Below, in pieces: positions 52,448 through 62,536 of a stretch of 64,000 nucleotides of DNA. This DNA comes from JBBATK01 sp044224515 (GTDB lineage Bacteria > Bacteroidota > Ignavibacteria > Kapaibacteriales > NICIL-2): the NCBI GenBank assembly GCA_044224515.1, contig JBGAKH010000009.1, positions 1 through 64,000 on the forward strand, read 5' to 3'. Within the stretch, counting starts at the first letter, position 1. The number at the start of each line of letters is the position of its first letter. Both the position numbers and the translations under genes were made by a program. Under the pieces are notes generated by a model, which did not search any database, had not been told where the DNA came from, and was given only the letters and a program-made list of their open reading frames with translations.

Positions 52448-53833
52448 CTAGTGTGCAAAGCGTGGACGGAGGTAATCAGAGTTCATCAAGATGGCGTCGA
52501 CTTCCGCATTGTAAGCTCTCTCACGGCTGCGTGATTCGGTGACCACCGCGGCGGCTAGAAGCGAAACCGCAGTGAAGGTCGTGGCCTCAATGAAAACCGA
52601 ACTCGTAAAGGAGATAAGGAAGTACATCAACATATAGCCAAAGCCAATGGTAGCTAGGGGATTTGCGCGATCTCTCCACATGAATCGCATGAAGCGAGCG
52701 TAAAGAAACATATACAAGAAGGTACCCACAAAGCCCAGCCACAGAAACATGATGGACCAAGCGATGTCGCCCGTGTCTATCTGCTTTGTACCGTACTTGT
52801 CTCGCCACCCTACAGAGAAATTCAGATACTGCGATTGACCGGAGTCTTCGGTAAGAAAACCGAGTCCGAATACCCATCTCCGTGGATCCTGAGCCACGTG
52901 GTTGAAACGCTCCATTGCGTGTGCAATGCGGAAGGAAAATGAATCGTCGAATTTGTTTGTGTGCGTGTTGTACCCGCCATTCAGCGCATTTGTAAAATCT
53001 CCCATCCCTGAATCCATACGTTCACCCAGAGCAGGGAAAATTGCCGGCACAAGTGCGAATGCCAAGACGGCAAGACTCATGCTAAGCTTCTTGAATAAGC
53101 TCGAAGTACGAAAGAGAGCGGTGAAACAAAGGGCAGCGATAAAGGAGGATAGCCATGAGCGGTGCAAGGTTGAAACCAGAGCGGCACCCAGAACTATACT
53201 GAGAAGCACACGATACTTCTTTTTGAGTCCATCGTGAAAGAGTGCATAAAACAAGAAGAGTACAGTGTATTCCGGGATGTTGTACAGACGCTTCCATTCA
53301 CCGATAGCGCCGCGCTCGGAAAGCTCCGTGATTTCATCGGACTGACGGTTCAGAAGGTTGACTCCAAGAACCAGTTGAGCCAAGAAGATGATACACTGTA
53401 CGAAGGTGATGAACAGCAGTGCGCGAATAGTCGCGTGAATTTCTTCGTCGCTCAGCTCTCGGTATACGAAGTAACCGAGGACGAAAAAGAAACGTCGAGC
53501 CGCACGGAAAATGAAATTGAAATCGTAATGATAGAAGAACTTGCTGAAGAGAATGCCGGCAATGATGAAGGCAATGAAGATTGCAACGGCTCTGGCAATT
53601 GAGTCGCTACGCAGCAGACGAAGGTGATCCGTCCACCGAGTCGCAAAGAAGAAGAACAACAGTAGTAGAGCGAAATCCGCCCCTTTTTGAATGCCCAAAC
53701 CCGTGTCAAACCAACTCACCGGTATTAGCTGAAAACCGTTTGTGAGAAAGAAGAAGAACATGGTGAGCGCTGCGCTACGAAAGCGCAGAATCCACAGCAT
53801 ACATGCCAGAGCTATTAGTCCAAACCAAATCAT
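52448..53833 (-). CDS. O-antigen polymerase or ligase (Wzy/WaaL family)
   Basis: 461 aa with about 11 membrane helices and one large loop near residues 270-330 (between FPALGERM and WRDKYG). This is the general plan of Wzy and WaaL proteins, with Wzy_C-like Arg/His residues in the loop. It would either polymerise repeat units or ligate them to lipid A core. Gene order after a flippase fits Wzy. The first helix starts at about residue 3, with no extra leader. Confidence 0.83.
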   Translation of the reverse strand: MIWFGLIALACMLWILRFRSAALTMFFFFLTNGFQLIPVSWFDTGLGIQKGADFALLLLFFFFATRWTDHLRLLRSDSIARAVAIFIAFIIAGILFSKFFYHYDFNFIFRAARRFFFVLGYFVYRELSDEEIHATIRALLFITFVQCIIFLAQLVLGVNLLNRQSDEITELSERGAIGEWKRLYNIPEYTVLFLFYALFHDGLKKKYRVLLSIVLGAALVSTLHRSWLSSFIAALCFTALFRTSSLFKKLSMSLAVLAFALVPAIFPALGERMDSGMGDFTNALNGGYNTHTNKFDDSFSFRIAHAMERFNHVAQDPRRWVFGLGFLTEDSGQSQYLNFSVGWRDKYGTKQIDTGDIAWSIMFLWLGFVGTFLYMFLYARFMRFMWRDRANPLATIGFGYMLMYFLISFTSSVFIEATTFTAVSLLAAAVVTESRSRERAYNAEVDAILMNSDYLRPRFAH

Positions 53834-53932
53834 GGGCGCTCAGAAATGACAATAGAACAGGAAACGTGTGAGGTCCGAACGCTGAAAGTGATTCGTCAAA
53901 CAGACTATCAACCGCAAGCGTAGACCGTGCGT

Positions 53933-55441
53933 CTACTGCTTTGCCAAATGTGTGCCAAGTACGCGGCGCAAGGAGGGAAAGAGAACGGAACTACGAAGAA
54001 ATGGTAAAAAAGCCAGGCAGAGGATTGCAATGGAAGCGACAAAACGCTGTGTAAACGACCAAGAATTCAGTGCCTGTTGCATGAGAGGCAGACCGACGCT
54101 GAGCCCGATTCCCACAACACAGATACTCAGAATTCTAGGCTCAAACACCTCCGTCACAGCCAAAGCGCGCTGTTTGTGAAAGCCATAGAGTAAACCGATA
54201 CTTCCTAAGCTCAGGGCCAGGCTCCAACCAACAATAGCACCTTCTGCGCCATAGAATCGACTGAGGATCCAACCGAAGAGAGTATTGACGAAGCCAATGA
54301 TCAGATGACTGATCGTATTCCAGCGCAAATCCCCTGTGCCAAGATTCATCATGTATGCCGGGACTATGAGTGTGTTCAAACACCAGCCAATACTAAGAAC
54401 TGCACTTGAGTAGACAAATACAGATTCGATACGTCCAATCCACACTTGACTGATCAACGGAGCGAGGGCGGCAACAGCAACAAACATCGGTATGGCAACG
54501 TCCGCCATGCTGCGCGATGATCGCACATACAGCGTCTTGAGTTGCGAAGCATCATGTTCTTGTATATGCGAGACCATGGGAACCATGGCCTGAAAGGCAG
54601 ACAAAACCACGCTGCGAAGCTGAGAAATGATACGCGTTGCCATATCGTAGTAGGCTACCACACCCAAGCCGCCGGTAGCACTGATAAATGCTTTGGTAAT
54701 GGGTTCGCTAAGCAGAGTGATACTCACAGAAGCGAGCTGAGCATTCAGTCCATAACGAAGAAGTTCTCGCAATTGTTCGCCATTCCAACCCCAAAATCGA
54801 TAGCGCATTGCCGGTAATACGCGTTGCAACATCACCTGATTTCCGATCATGGTAACAAGAGATTGGACAATCTGCGACAAGCCCAAACCGTACAATCCCA
54901 TGCTTGGGGTCAAGATGATGCACAAGGTGAAATGAAGGAGAGTGGTAGCGATGTTTAGCGCGGAACGAAAGTCCATGCGGTGACAGCCATCCAGTCCTGA
55001 CTGATACACGGAAGCAACAGAACTAAGCCAGAACGAAACGAGGGCCAGACCTAGAACTGATTGCGCTAGGACTTCATGACGGGCACCGACCAAAAGACTG
55101 AGATAGAGAGGAGCGCTGAAGTATGCTAGAATCATGCACAGGCCGATTCCAAGCGATGTGGCACTTGCCGCTGTGCGAATACTTGATGCTGCACGTTGTG
55201 CGTCTTCACGAGCTAAATAGGCCGACACGAACTTTACAACGCCTGCACTGACACCCATTTCGGCAAGTTTGCCAATAGATGCTGCGGCAAAAATGACAGA
55301 CCAGATACCAATATGCTCAACGGCGATGGTGTGGAGCAGGAAGCGGTAGAGAAAAAAGAGAGTACCCGCTACAACAACAGACTGTAACGACGAGCTGATG
55401 GCGTTGATCAGAAAGCGCCGTTTGTGTTGGTGTGTGCTCAT
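53933..55441 (-). CDS. Lipid-linked oligosaccharide flippase (Wzx family)
   Basis: 502 aa with 12-14 membrane helices, beginning at the helix VVVAGTLFFLYRFLLH. It lacks any catalytic motif, and the charge pattern in the middle helices is that of polysaccharide exporters. It would flip the finished repeat unit to the periplasm for the adjacent Wzy-like protein. It is the second of two flippases in this locus; the other is at 58973. Confidence 0.87.
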   Translation of the reverse strand: MSTHQHKRRFLINAISSSLQSVVVAGTLFFLYRFLLHTIAVEHIGIWSVIFAAASIGKLAEMGVSAGVVKFVSAYLAREDAQRAASSIRTAASATSLGIGLCMILAYFSAPLYLSLLVGARHEVLAQSVLGLALVSFWLSSVASVYQSGLDGCHRMDFRSALNIATTLLHFTLCIILTPSMGLYGLGLSQIVQSLVTMIGNQVMLQRVLPAMRYRFWGWNGEQLRELLRYGLNAQLASVSITLLSEPITKAFISATGGLGVVAYYDMATRIISQLRSVVLSAFQAMVPMVSHIQEHDASQLKTLYVRSSRSMADVAIPMFVAVAALAPLISQVWIGRIESVFVYSSAVLSIGWCLNTLIVPAYMMNLGTGDLRWNTISHLIIGFVNTLFGWILSRFYGAEGAIVGWSLALSLGSIGLLYGFHKQRALAVTEVFEPRILSICVVGIGLSVGLPLMQQALNSWSFTQRFVASIAILCLAFLPFLRSSVLFPSLRRVLGTHLAKQ

Positions 55442-55599
55442 ATGGACGAAAAGCGGTGCGCGACTTCCATGTCGCTCTCGATTGATCCTTCAATGATCGC
55501 TTTGACAACATTCAGCAGAATGCATGCCAAAGATCTTTTACAGACATTATTTAATGCGCCGGCTTCGCCGTCGCCGCTTTTAAAGCTTCGCTCAATTTA
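55442..55599. other. 158-nt spacer inside the polysaccharide train
   Basis: It contains only the short hairpin CGGC-TTC-GCCG (55561-55571) in GC-rich DNA flanked by AT-rich DNA. It could be an attenuation point between the rfbC and flippase halves. Confidence 0.35.
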
Positions 55600-56160
55600 T
55601 CAAAGTCTAAAAGCCTGCGATTCGGGTCGGCTTAGCCATTCTTCCAAGCTTTGGGCGATTTGATCCTTATCGGAAACATTTGGCTTCGCCTCGGGCCAGT
55701 TGAATCCGAAGCTATTCCAACGAATGCCGGACTCCGCTTTAGGATTGTAGCCTGCGGTACATTTATAGGTCACGTCAGCTTCGGCTGAACGTACATAAAA
55801 ACCATTCGCAAAGCCCGGTGGAACCCAGACCATATGGTTGTTCCGATCATCAAGCTCAATGCTCACACTCTGTCCGAGAGTCGTTGAGCCGTGTCGAATA
55901 TCCACTTCCACCAAGAGAATTGCACCTCGAACTACCCGCATGAGTTTTCCCATAGGTGCATCCCATTGAAAATGCATTCCACGGAGAACTCCCCGGTTTG
56001 AACGGGAGTGATTGTCTTGAGGAAAATGTGTTGGTAGACCCAATGCTTCAAAATCCCGAGCAGAGAAGCTCTCGGTGAAAAATCCTCTGTTGTCATGAAA
56101 GACCGCCGGTTTTAGTACTTTAAGTCCATTCAAGTGTTCGGCAATAACTTCTAAGGGCAT
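55600..56160 (-). CDS. rfbC: dTDP-4-dehydrorhamnose 3,5-epimerase
   Basis: 186 aa, full length. Motifs: VFHDNRGFFTESF, LRGMHFQ with catalytic H63, VWVPPGFANGF, and DVTYKCT with the expected Tyr. It epimerises C3 and C5 of the 4-keto-6-deoxy sugar on the route to dTDP-rhamnose. RfbA, RfbB and RfbD are not in the window. The gene follows pdxB after 6 nt and precedes the flippase after 158 nt. Confidence 0.95.
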   Translation of the reverse strand: MPLEVIAEHLNGLKVLKPAVFHDNRGFFTESFSARDFEALGLPTHFPQDNHSRSNRGVLRGMHFQWDAPMGKLMRVVRGAILLVEVDIRHGSTTLGQSVSIELDDRNNHMVWVPPGFANGFYVRSAEADVTYKCTAGYNPKAESGIRWNSFGFNWPEAKPNVSDKDQIAQSLEEWLSRPESQAFRL

Positions 56161-56166
56161 GATAGT

Positions 56167-57273
56167 TTATAACGTGAGTGTAGGGAAGAGTGGACGTTCG
56201 AATACTTCTCGACGCCCTTTGTACGAAAAACGCAACTCAAGAAAATGCTCGTGGCGTCCGGCGGCTGTTTCAGAGTGAGGATGACGCAGAGCTTCGTGTT
56301 TGTCTTCCAGTGACAGCGCTGACTCGAGAACACGTGTAATGGCGTCCTCTCCCAAACCCGCATCGAATCGAGCCGGCGATGTGCTTCGCTGTTGCTCGAA
56401 ACACGAAGAAGAATAGTCTTTTGAATTGTGATGCGAAAATGCCTGAACCAAACGTTGAGCCGCATCAAGTATACCGTCTTCGCTGTGTCCGCTGATATGC
56501 GGAGATGCCAATCGGGCCGCGCGCGCAAGAACCAAGGAGTATTCAGGCTCGTTGTTCCAAACATCGACGCTGACATCGGCGTCTCGATCATTCATAAGTG
56601 CGAACAGTGCTTCTTCGTCCACGATACCACCGCGAGAACTGTGTACGATGTGGACACCTTGGCGGGTCTTTCCGAGCACTTCAATGTTCAAAAGTCGGTG
56701 TGTGGCATATGGTCCTTCGCGAAGGTATGGCACGTGATTGCTGATGACATCTGCTTCCTCAACAAGTTGAGCTAAGCTGACAAAGGACCCAAGTGCGTCC
56801 GGTAGTTTGAAGCCCTGTTGCTCCAGTGGAGGATCGTTTACGATAACGCGCATTCCCAGAGCACTCATATAAGCGGCGACGAGCTTGCCGATATGGCCAA
56901 AGCCTATCAAACCAAAGGTCAAGCCGGCAACACTCTGATTACGTTCACGTGCTCGAGCCAAGGTGCAATACAGAACCCACTCCGCTACAGCATTGGCGTT
57001 TGAGCCCGCAGCGCTGGCTAATACAATGTTGTGTTGTTGTAAGTAGGGTACCGAAACGTGGTCTACGCCGGAAGTGGCAGTGCCTATGAAGCGCACGGAA
57101 GTATCATGAAGCAGTGACTCCGTGATTTTCGTTGTAGTGCGAACGAAGAGGGCGGTGCAGCCGGTGTTTCGGAGGAGGTCGTTCGTGACGAGTGTATAGG
57201 GGACCGACATTACTTCGTCATGCTGTCGCAAGACCTCAGCTAAGCAGGGAATTGTGTTAACGACAACAATCAT
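56167..57273 (-). CDS. pdxB: Erythronate-4-phosphate dehydrogenase
   Basis: 368 aa from the ATG at 57273 (MIVVVNTIPCLAEVL); the frame extends 15 codons upstream into the neighbouring gene. Features are ATSGVDHVSVPYLQQ, a Rossmann fold with GLIGFGHIG, and the PdxB-type SSRGGIVDEEAL and WNNEPEYSLVLARAARLASPHISGHSE regions. It makes 3-hydroxy-4-phosphohydroxy-alpha-ketobutyrate for pyridoxal phosphate synthesis. It is 8 nt after the Ig-like lipoprotein gene, an unusual neighbour for a vitamin gene. Confidence 0.93.
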   Translation of the reverse strand: MIVVVNTIPCLAEVLRQHDEVMSVPYTLVTNDLLRNTGCTALFVRTTTKITESLLHDTSVRFIGTATSGVDHVSVPYLQQHNIVLASAAGSNANAVAEWVLYCTLARARERNQSVAGLTFGLIGFGHIGKLVAAYMSALGMRVIVNDPPLEQQGFKLPDALGSFVSLAQLVEEADVISNHVPYLREGPYATHRLLNIEVLGKTRQGVHIVHSSRGGIVDEEALFALMNDRDADVSVDVWNNEPEYSLVLARAARLASPHISGHSEDGILDAAQRLVQAFSHHNSKDYSSSCFEQQRSTSPARFDAGLGEDAITRVLESALSLEDKHEALRHPHSETAAGRHEHFLELRFSYKGRREVFERPLFPTLTL

Positions 57274-57281
57274 AACGACAT

Positions 57282-58976
57282 CTAGGGTAGAACAACTCGG
57301 ATATCCTGGATCTGCCATCGCGCTTTGACAATCACGCTCGGACGTTCAAGCGAAATTCGTTCGGCAAATCTATAGGGAAAAGCGGACCCCGAAGTATATC
57401 GGCCGTCTGAGTTTGAATCACAATAGGCGTCCACGAAATACTCGCCCTCCGGTAGATTATCAAAGCGAAATGTACCGGCTTTCGACAATTTCTGCTCAAT
57501 TTCAGCGCCCGCCTTAGTGCGCAATCGAATGAGATGAGGGCTATTCGGCTCCACGCTGTCAACCAAAATGCCCTCCAGACTTCCTCGTGAACGAGTATCG
57601 ATTGTTTTGAAATGCAATCGCACGGTACTGTCCGGTGCGGATAGTCCATCAAACGAAGCGAGACTGTTCAAACGGAAACGTAACTCGTACCAAGTGTCAC
57701 TCTCCAAGCTATCGAGAGTTGATGCACGCAACTGAGTTCCATTGAGCCATTGGCTTATGGTTCGTATTCGCTGATTGTTGCGAATAACTCCCAGGGAGGC
57801 ATCCAATACTTGGTTTTGCATGGCAGTATTCCAGCTAAACTCAAAGTATGGTAGTAAGCTTATGTTCAAGGTGCTGTCACGAAAGGGAGACGAGAGAAGA
57901 GCAGGTGCAACGGAGTCGCGTCCTACTCCCAAAGACACAGCAACATCGGCCAGTGAATCATTGACATGCAGTCCACCCAAGTCTCGTGGTCCCAGCGAAT
58001 CGGAACTGACGTGAATACGAAAGGGTCCGGGTGATGTCACAGTGGGGAATACGGCGAATATGCTTTTCGCACTTGAAGGATTGCGGAAGACTGCGAGAGC
58101 ACGCTGTTCCGTACCACTGCTATCTCGCAATCGAAATGCCGGTGCGTGAAGCGAGGCTGAGTCAAGAGATTCCGAGAACTGCAATTCGATTTTTTGCGCA
58201 TTGCGGGGTCGAGCATCAACGAGTTGCGGACGTGTTCGATCCGGAGCAGGAGCTAAACGAATTCGTAAGGCAGCGCTTCGAGTATTCAAAATGCGTACGG
58301 TGTCTGCCGTTGTGCCAAAGGGGTCGGCTTCATCGTGGACTAATCCGTCTTTCATTTGTGAGCGCACGGCTAGGACGCGGTAGAGTCCATCCGCCAACGC
58401 CCGGAACCGGAACGTACCGTTCGTCCCAACCTGGGTACGATAGCGTGCAGTGGTATTCCGCACGTTAAGTGTGTCACCCGAGCGATCATTCAAGGCATAC
58501 AAGTAGACTTGAACGCCGCTTGGATTTGCATCGACGATTTCGCCGAGGACAATTCCCGAGTCCAAATGTGACGATGTTGAAAAAACAGCCGTGTAGGCTT
58601 GGCTAGGTTTGTTACCATGAAGGTCTGTGTAGTCAGTACCAAGCGTCAAAGCGTAGGTCGTATTCGAATCGAGTCCTTCCGGAAATGAAATCTCGCATTC
58701 TTTACCGCTCCACTGAAAGTCCAGACGCTTCTCGGGAGACAGACTGAGATTTTCTATGACTTTGCTGCGGTCGACATATTCCGAAAAGCGCAGCGTGATG
58801 TGTCGTTCACGAAAATTGATGGATGGTATGGCGTAGGCGGAACTATCAACGGCAGGCGCTGTTTTGTCTTCAGGTCCTCCGTCAGGGGCTTTGATGACCG
58901 CGCACGAACTCAACAAAGAGTAGAGAACAACGATCAGGACCGAAACAGCGGCTCGAACAAAAACTCTGTACTTCAT
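57282..58976 (-). CDS. Ig-like domain (Big_5) lipoprotein of Bacteroidota type
   Basis: 564 aa. The signal peptide ends in a lipobox at LLSSC with C25, followed by the common Bacteroidota start APDGGPEDKTAP. The first Ig-like domain (35-130) contains ITLRFSEYVDRSKVIENL. A carboxypeptidase-like segment (about 145-230), further Big_5-like units, and a final CNA-B-like unit (465-540) with GTFRFDNLPEGEYFVDAY follow. It is an outer-membrane surface lipoprotein with an unknown ligand. It overlaps the upstream flippase by 4 nt. Confidence 0.87.
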   Translation of the reverse strand: MKYRVFVRAAVSVLIVVLYSLLSSCAVIKAPDGGPEDKTAPAVDSSAYAIPSINFRERHITLRFSEYVDRSKVIENLSLSPEKRLDFQWSGKECEISFPEGLDSNTTYALTLGTDYTDLHGNKPSQAYTAVFSTSSHLDSGIVLGEIVDANPSGVQVYLYALNDRSGDTLNVRNTTARYRTQVGTNGTFRFRALADGLYRVLAVRSQMKDGLVHDEADPFGTTADTVRILNTRSAALRIRLAPAPDRTRPQLVDARPRNAQKIELQFSESLDSASLHAPAFRLRDSSGTEQRALAVFRNPSSAKSIFAVFPTVTSPGPFRIHVSSDSLGPRDLGGLHVNDSLADVAVSLGVGRDSVAPALLSSPFRDSTLNISLLPYFEFSWNTAMQNQVLDASLGVIRNNQRIRTISQWLNGTQLRASTLDSLESDTWYELRFRLNSLASFDGLSAPDSTVRLHFKTIDTRSRGSLEGILVDSVEPNSPHLIRLRTKAGAEIEQKLSKAGTFRFDNLPEGEYFVDAYCDSNSDGRYTSGSAFPYRFAERISLERPSVIVKARWQIQDIRVVLP

Positions 58977-60259
58977 GAGGTCTTCTCCGTTCCGCTACGA
59001 AAACGTCGCCAACGAAGTACGACGAAGTAGGAGATAAACACGAGTGCCAAACACGACTCCGCTCCACAGAGAACCCATGCAATGCTTTGGGCTGAATCTT
59101 TGGCTGCGAGCCAATACAAGATGGTCGACAACAATCCCACCACGATGAGACTTGAATTGATAAATCGTTCTTGATGCGCTGCGAGAAGAAATGCTTCCAC
59201 GGTAGTTTTTATAAACAAGGCGAAAAAAGCGAAGGACAAAATCTGAAGAATTGCGACCGAGTCATGGAAGCGAAAACTCAAATTGATAATCATCGGTGCG
59301 CCAAAATACAAGATGGCTGACATCGCAGCAGCACAGAGGATAGAGATCCCAAGAACGGCGCGTATGCGCGGCAACTCATTGGACGATTGTGCGTAGCGCG
59401 GGATGACCGTGTGAAGGATTGCTCCTGGAACGATGCGTAAAGCTGTAAAGAATCGTGCAGCAGCAGCATAGATTCCGTTTTGAACATCTGTTGCGAACCA
59501 ACCGAGCATGACATTGGGCATGCGCACCACAACAACGCTGAAGAAACTTGTTAAGCTGATAGCCCGTTGTTCATCCCATGCACGTTTCAAAGCACCGCTA
59601 TGCAGAGTCGAATGTACGTTCAACAGCTCTTTAAGCTGTATACGAGCTCCACTGTGATAGGCAAAGCGTCGCGCCAACATCTTGACCTTAAGAATATCTC
59701 CGGCGAGAATGCACACGGCAAATACCCAGAGCGGCACGGCGAACCAAACCAAAATACCGCAGAGCATCATCGGTAGGATGTTGCCTGCCGCGTTGTAACG
59801 AGCCGCTTCCGATGCATGATCCAAACCTCTCAAGGCCGAGACAAAACCAAAGGCCGTAGCCGTGGGTATGACGTCGATGCACAGCAATGCTGTACACAGA
59901 ATCGTCTCAGAGTCTTTAACCCAAGAAGCCATGAAGCACAGTGGCAGTACCAGTAGTGCCAGCACAAATTGAACTCTCAGGGTCTGGCGACAATGCTCTG
60001 CAGCACCCTTATGATCTTTAGAGATAGCTCTCGGAAGGCTTATATCATAACCGGCTATACACAGAGTCTGTCCTATGGATGCTACGGCTAATGCGAACGA
60101 GAACTTGCCAAGAGGGGCGCTGCCATAAAGTCGTCCAAGGAGAATGATAAACACAGCAATGATGATGAGACTCAGTCCATCAGCCACTGCCAGGTTCCAC
60201 ACTGTGCGGGCGAGCGTGCCTAAGGTCGATGCGACCTGCTTTTTGTTTCTATCTTGCAT
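58973..60259 (-). CDS. Lipid-linked oligosaccharide flippase (Wzx family)
   Basis: 428 aa from the ATG at 60259 (MQDRNKKQVAST), since the further upstream frame includes non-hydrophobic filler. It has about 12 membrane helices. It is the most upstream gene of the train and differs from the 53933 protein. Either it exports a different glycan or the locus makes two polymers. Its upstream neighbour is the divergent DNA glycosylase gene, 119 nt away. Confidence 0.85.
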   Translation of the reverse strand: MQDRNKKQVASTLGTLARTVWNLAVADGLSLIIIAVFIILLGRLYGSAPLGKFSFALAVASIGQTLCIAGYDISLPRAISKDHKGAAEHCRQTLRVQFVLALLVLPLCFMASWVKDSETILCTALLCIDVIPTATAFGFVSALRGLDHASEAARYNAAGNILPMMLCGILVWFAVPLWVFAVCILAGDILKVKMLARRFAYHSGARIQLKELLNVHSTLHSGALKRAWDEQRAISLTSFFSVVVVRMPNVMLGWFATDVQNGIYAAAARFFTALRIVPGAILHTVIPRYAQSSNELPRIRAVLGISILCAAAMSAILYFGAPMIINLSFRFHDSVAILQILSFAFFALFIKTTVEAFLLAAHQERFINSSLIVVGLLSTILYWLAAKDSAQSIAWVLCGAESCLALVFISYFVVLRWRRFRSGTEKTS

Positions 60260-60378
60260 GAGGAAGGGGCAAGTTACAACTAGACAGGTTGTTGCCAAAG
60301 CTAGGGATCGCTAGCGAATGTGCGACACTATGTCAAAGCAAGAGAGAGGTTGTCCCTGCCACTATCTACCAAATCATC

Positions 60379-61059
60379 ATGCACGTAGCACAAGCTTCAC
60401 CGGATACGTTCATCGTGCCTTCGGCAAGACACTTGAGCCTTGAGTGGTTTCAGCGAGATCCGACCATTGTAGCCGCAGAGCTTGTTTCCTGCACGATGCA
60501 TATGCGCATTCGGCGTTCTGAAGAGCATGATATAGAGCAATGGGTACGTATGCGCATCGTGGAGACGGAAGCGTATTTATCGAAGAATGATGCAGCCTGT
60601 CACGCTGCCACCGGGCGCAGCTCACGCAACGCACCAATGTTTGAGGACGGAGGTGTCCTCTATGTCTACAAGATATACGGAGTGCACTACTGCGCCAACA
60701 TCGTTACAGAACTAGCCGGTCAAGGCTCAGCGGTGTTGTTACGTGCAGCTCGATGCGAAGAAGGAGAAGACATCCTACGTAGTCACCGACCCGGTGTAAA
60801 AGATCATGAGCTGGCACGTGGTCCGGGAAACTTGTGTCGGGCACTCGGACTTGACCTGGGACATAACCTCCACAGTTGCAACTCGGAGGACCTGTACTTT
60901 ACGGCTGTAGCACCGGAATGTGCTCCGCCGATCATAATGGTGGGACCAAGAATAGGTATTAGCAAGGCTGTTGATCTTCCACTGCGTTTTTTTGAAGCTT
61001 CTGAATCTGCCGTGAGTGCACACCGCAGAGCTGAGGTCTATACCGTGCCCGGAAACTAG
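60379..61059 (+). CDS. 3-methyladenine DNA glycosylase (AAG/MPG type)
   Basis: 226 aa from the ATG at 60379. Motifs: RMRIVETEAYLSKNDAACHA with the catalytic Glu, GGVLYVYKIYGVHYCANIV, LARGPGNLCRALGL and PRIGISKA. It excises alkylated purines from DNA to begin base-excision repair. It stands alone and diverges from the flippase. Confidence 0.94.
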   Translation: MHVAQASPDTFIVPSARHLSLEWFQRDPTIVAAELVSCTMHMRIRRSEEHDIEQWVRMRIVETEAYLSKNDAACHAATGRSSRNAPMFEDGGVLYVYKIYGVHYCANIVTELAGQGSAVLLRAARCEEGEDILRSHRPGVKDHELARGPGNLCRALGLDLGHNLHSCNSEDLYFTAVAPECAPPIIMVGPRIGISKAVDLPLRFFEASESAVSAHRRAEVYTVPGN

Positions 61060-61180
61060 GGGGTTATGTTGTCAAGAGTCTCTGATAACCATGGACCACC
61101 AAGCGGCTGCGCAGCAGACGCATAAACATACCTCTATTTGTAGAATGCCAAACGCGTATTGAAGAGGGGAATGCAAACAG

Positions 61181-61216
61181 ACATAGCCGAGACACAAGCG
61201 TGTATCTCGGCTATGT
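61181..61216. terminator. 12-bp hairpin between convergent genes
   Basis: ACATAGCCGAGA (61181-61192) pairs with TCTCGGCTATGT (61205-61216); the loop contains a further CAC/GTG pairing. It probably stops transcripts of the glycosylase, the subtilisin or both. There is no clear U-tract. Confidence 0.6.
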
Positions 61217-61272
61217 GACAACCCATGCGCTTAAACCTAAACTGCGGTCCTCACAACGCAGTGTGTGGTGTT

Positions 61273-62487
61273 CTAGCGATGAGCGATGGGGTCCGGGTTT
61301 CCATCGGGATCGCCGGTAGCGGTTCCCGCGGATTGTACCCCGCCGAGCAAGAGAATGCCGGCTACGTGTGGAGATGCCATTGATGTTCCACTCATTGTCG
61401 CGGTTCCACCATTCTTGTAGAGCGAGGGGATGTTAACTCCGGGTGCCGCGTAGTCAATAGGGGGATTTCCGTAATTCGAGAACGAGGCAAATGCATTGGT
61501 CGACGACACAGCACTGATGGTGTAAATCCTGGATCCGTTCACCCGCGCCGGTGATGAGGTGTTTGCAGAGACTGAAGAGTTACCTGCAGCAATGGCAAAC
61601 TTGATTCCGGCGTTAGCAGCATTGGCAACAGCGTTATCGAGTGAGGTTGAGACGGAGCCACCAAGACTCATATTGGCAACGTCACCAACAGCAGCGTGTG
61701 TGCGTACCCAATCAACACCTGCAATAACACCGGAGGTTGTACCGCTGCCTTGGGCATTCAGCACTTTGATTGCCACAACCGTGGCTCCTGCAGCGACACC
61801 AACCACTCCAATCGAGTTGTTTTTCGCCGCGATGATTCCCGCCACGTGTGTGCCGTGACCATGAAGATCGTTCGCGCTCAAGGCATCTTGGCCTGACGTG
61901 ATGAACGTTTTCGATCTGCTGACGTCAACAGTGAGATCGCTGTGCGTAAGATCTATTCCTGTATCGATAATCCAAGCGCGTTTGCCGATTATCGAAAAGG
62001 TTCCGTTGCCCGGTCCGCCAACTTTTGTGACACCCCATGGTGTGGTTTGAGCCAGAGTTCGGTTTGAACCTTTGTCAACAACCACTGTTTCAGGATCAAG
62101 CTTAATGATGCGATCCGGCTCTATGTAGGCTACACGTGTATCTTTTTGGAGTCTGGCGGCTTGCTCAGCGCTCATGCTTGCGCAGAATCCGTGCAAAGCA
62201 TCGCGATATGTAAACTGTACCGCACTCGTCGGTAATCCTACGGAAGCACAGGTAGACTGAACCATGTTGTCGATGTTAGCACCGGCTGCCAACACGCCAT
62301 TCGCTGAGAATACGACAATGTATCGGTTCGGAACCACATCACCGTTGCGTTGGACAGAGCTTGAAGGAATCTGCGCGGTCTCTTCTTCCAAAGGCTGTTG
62401 TATATCGCTACAGGCGCTGAAGTAAGCAGCTGAGGCAATGGCAACTGCGTTGACAAGAGTACGAAAAGAGAAACGACCTAGAGACAT
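61273..62487 (-). CDS. Subtilisin-like (S8) serine protease lipoprotein
   Basis: 404 aa from the ATG at 62487, which follows AGGAG. The leader ends in FSAC with C26, a possible lipobox. An I9-type prodomain (about 50-125) precedes the catalytic domain. The triad is D175 in WIIDTGIDL, H211 in HGHGTHVAG and S369 in SGTSMASPHVAG; the oxyanion residue N303 is in AAGNSS. It probably matures by cleaving its prodomain and acts at the cell surface or periplasm. The C-terminus is short, with no T9SS domain. Candidate small RNA structures lie just upstream on the opposite strand. Confidence 0.92.
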   Translation of the reverse strand: MSLGRFSFRTLVNAVAIASAAYFSACSDIQQPLEEETAQIPSSSVQRNGDVVPNRYIVVFSANGVLAAGANIDNMVQSTCASVGLPTSAVQFTYRDALHGFCASMSAEQAARLQKDTRVAYIEPDRIIKLDPETVVVDKGSNRTLAQTTPWGVTKVGGPGNGTFSIIGKRAWIIDTGIDLTHSDLTVDVSRSKTFITSGQDALSANDLHGHGTHVAGIIAAKNNSIGVVGVAAGATVVAIKVLNAQGSGTTSGVIAGVDWVRTHAAVGDVANMSLGGSVSTSLDNAVANAANAGIKFAIAAGNSSVSANTSSPARVNGSRIYTISAVSSTNAFASFSNYGNPPIDYAAPGVNIPSLYKNGGTATMSGTSMASPHVAGILLLGGVQSAGTATGDPDGNPDPIAHR

Positions 62488-62536
62488 GGATGCTCCTGTA
62501 ATAGTGGTTAGAAGTAGGGAAAGACAAGTGTGATTC

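Noticed and set aside
56151..56591. 146-codon minus-strand frame overlapping pdxB
   Set aside because: It is an alternative frame of the pdxB gene, whose own frame carries all the dehydrogenase motifs.
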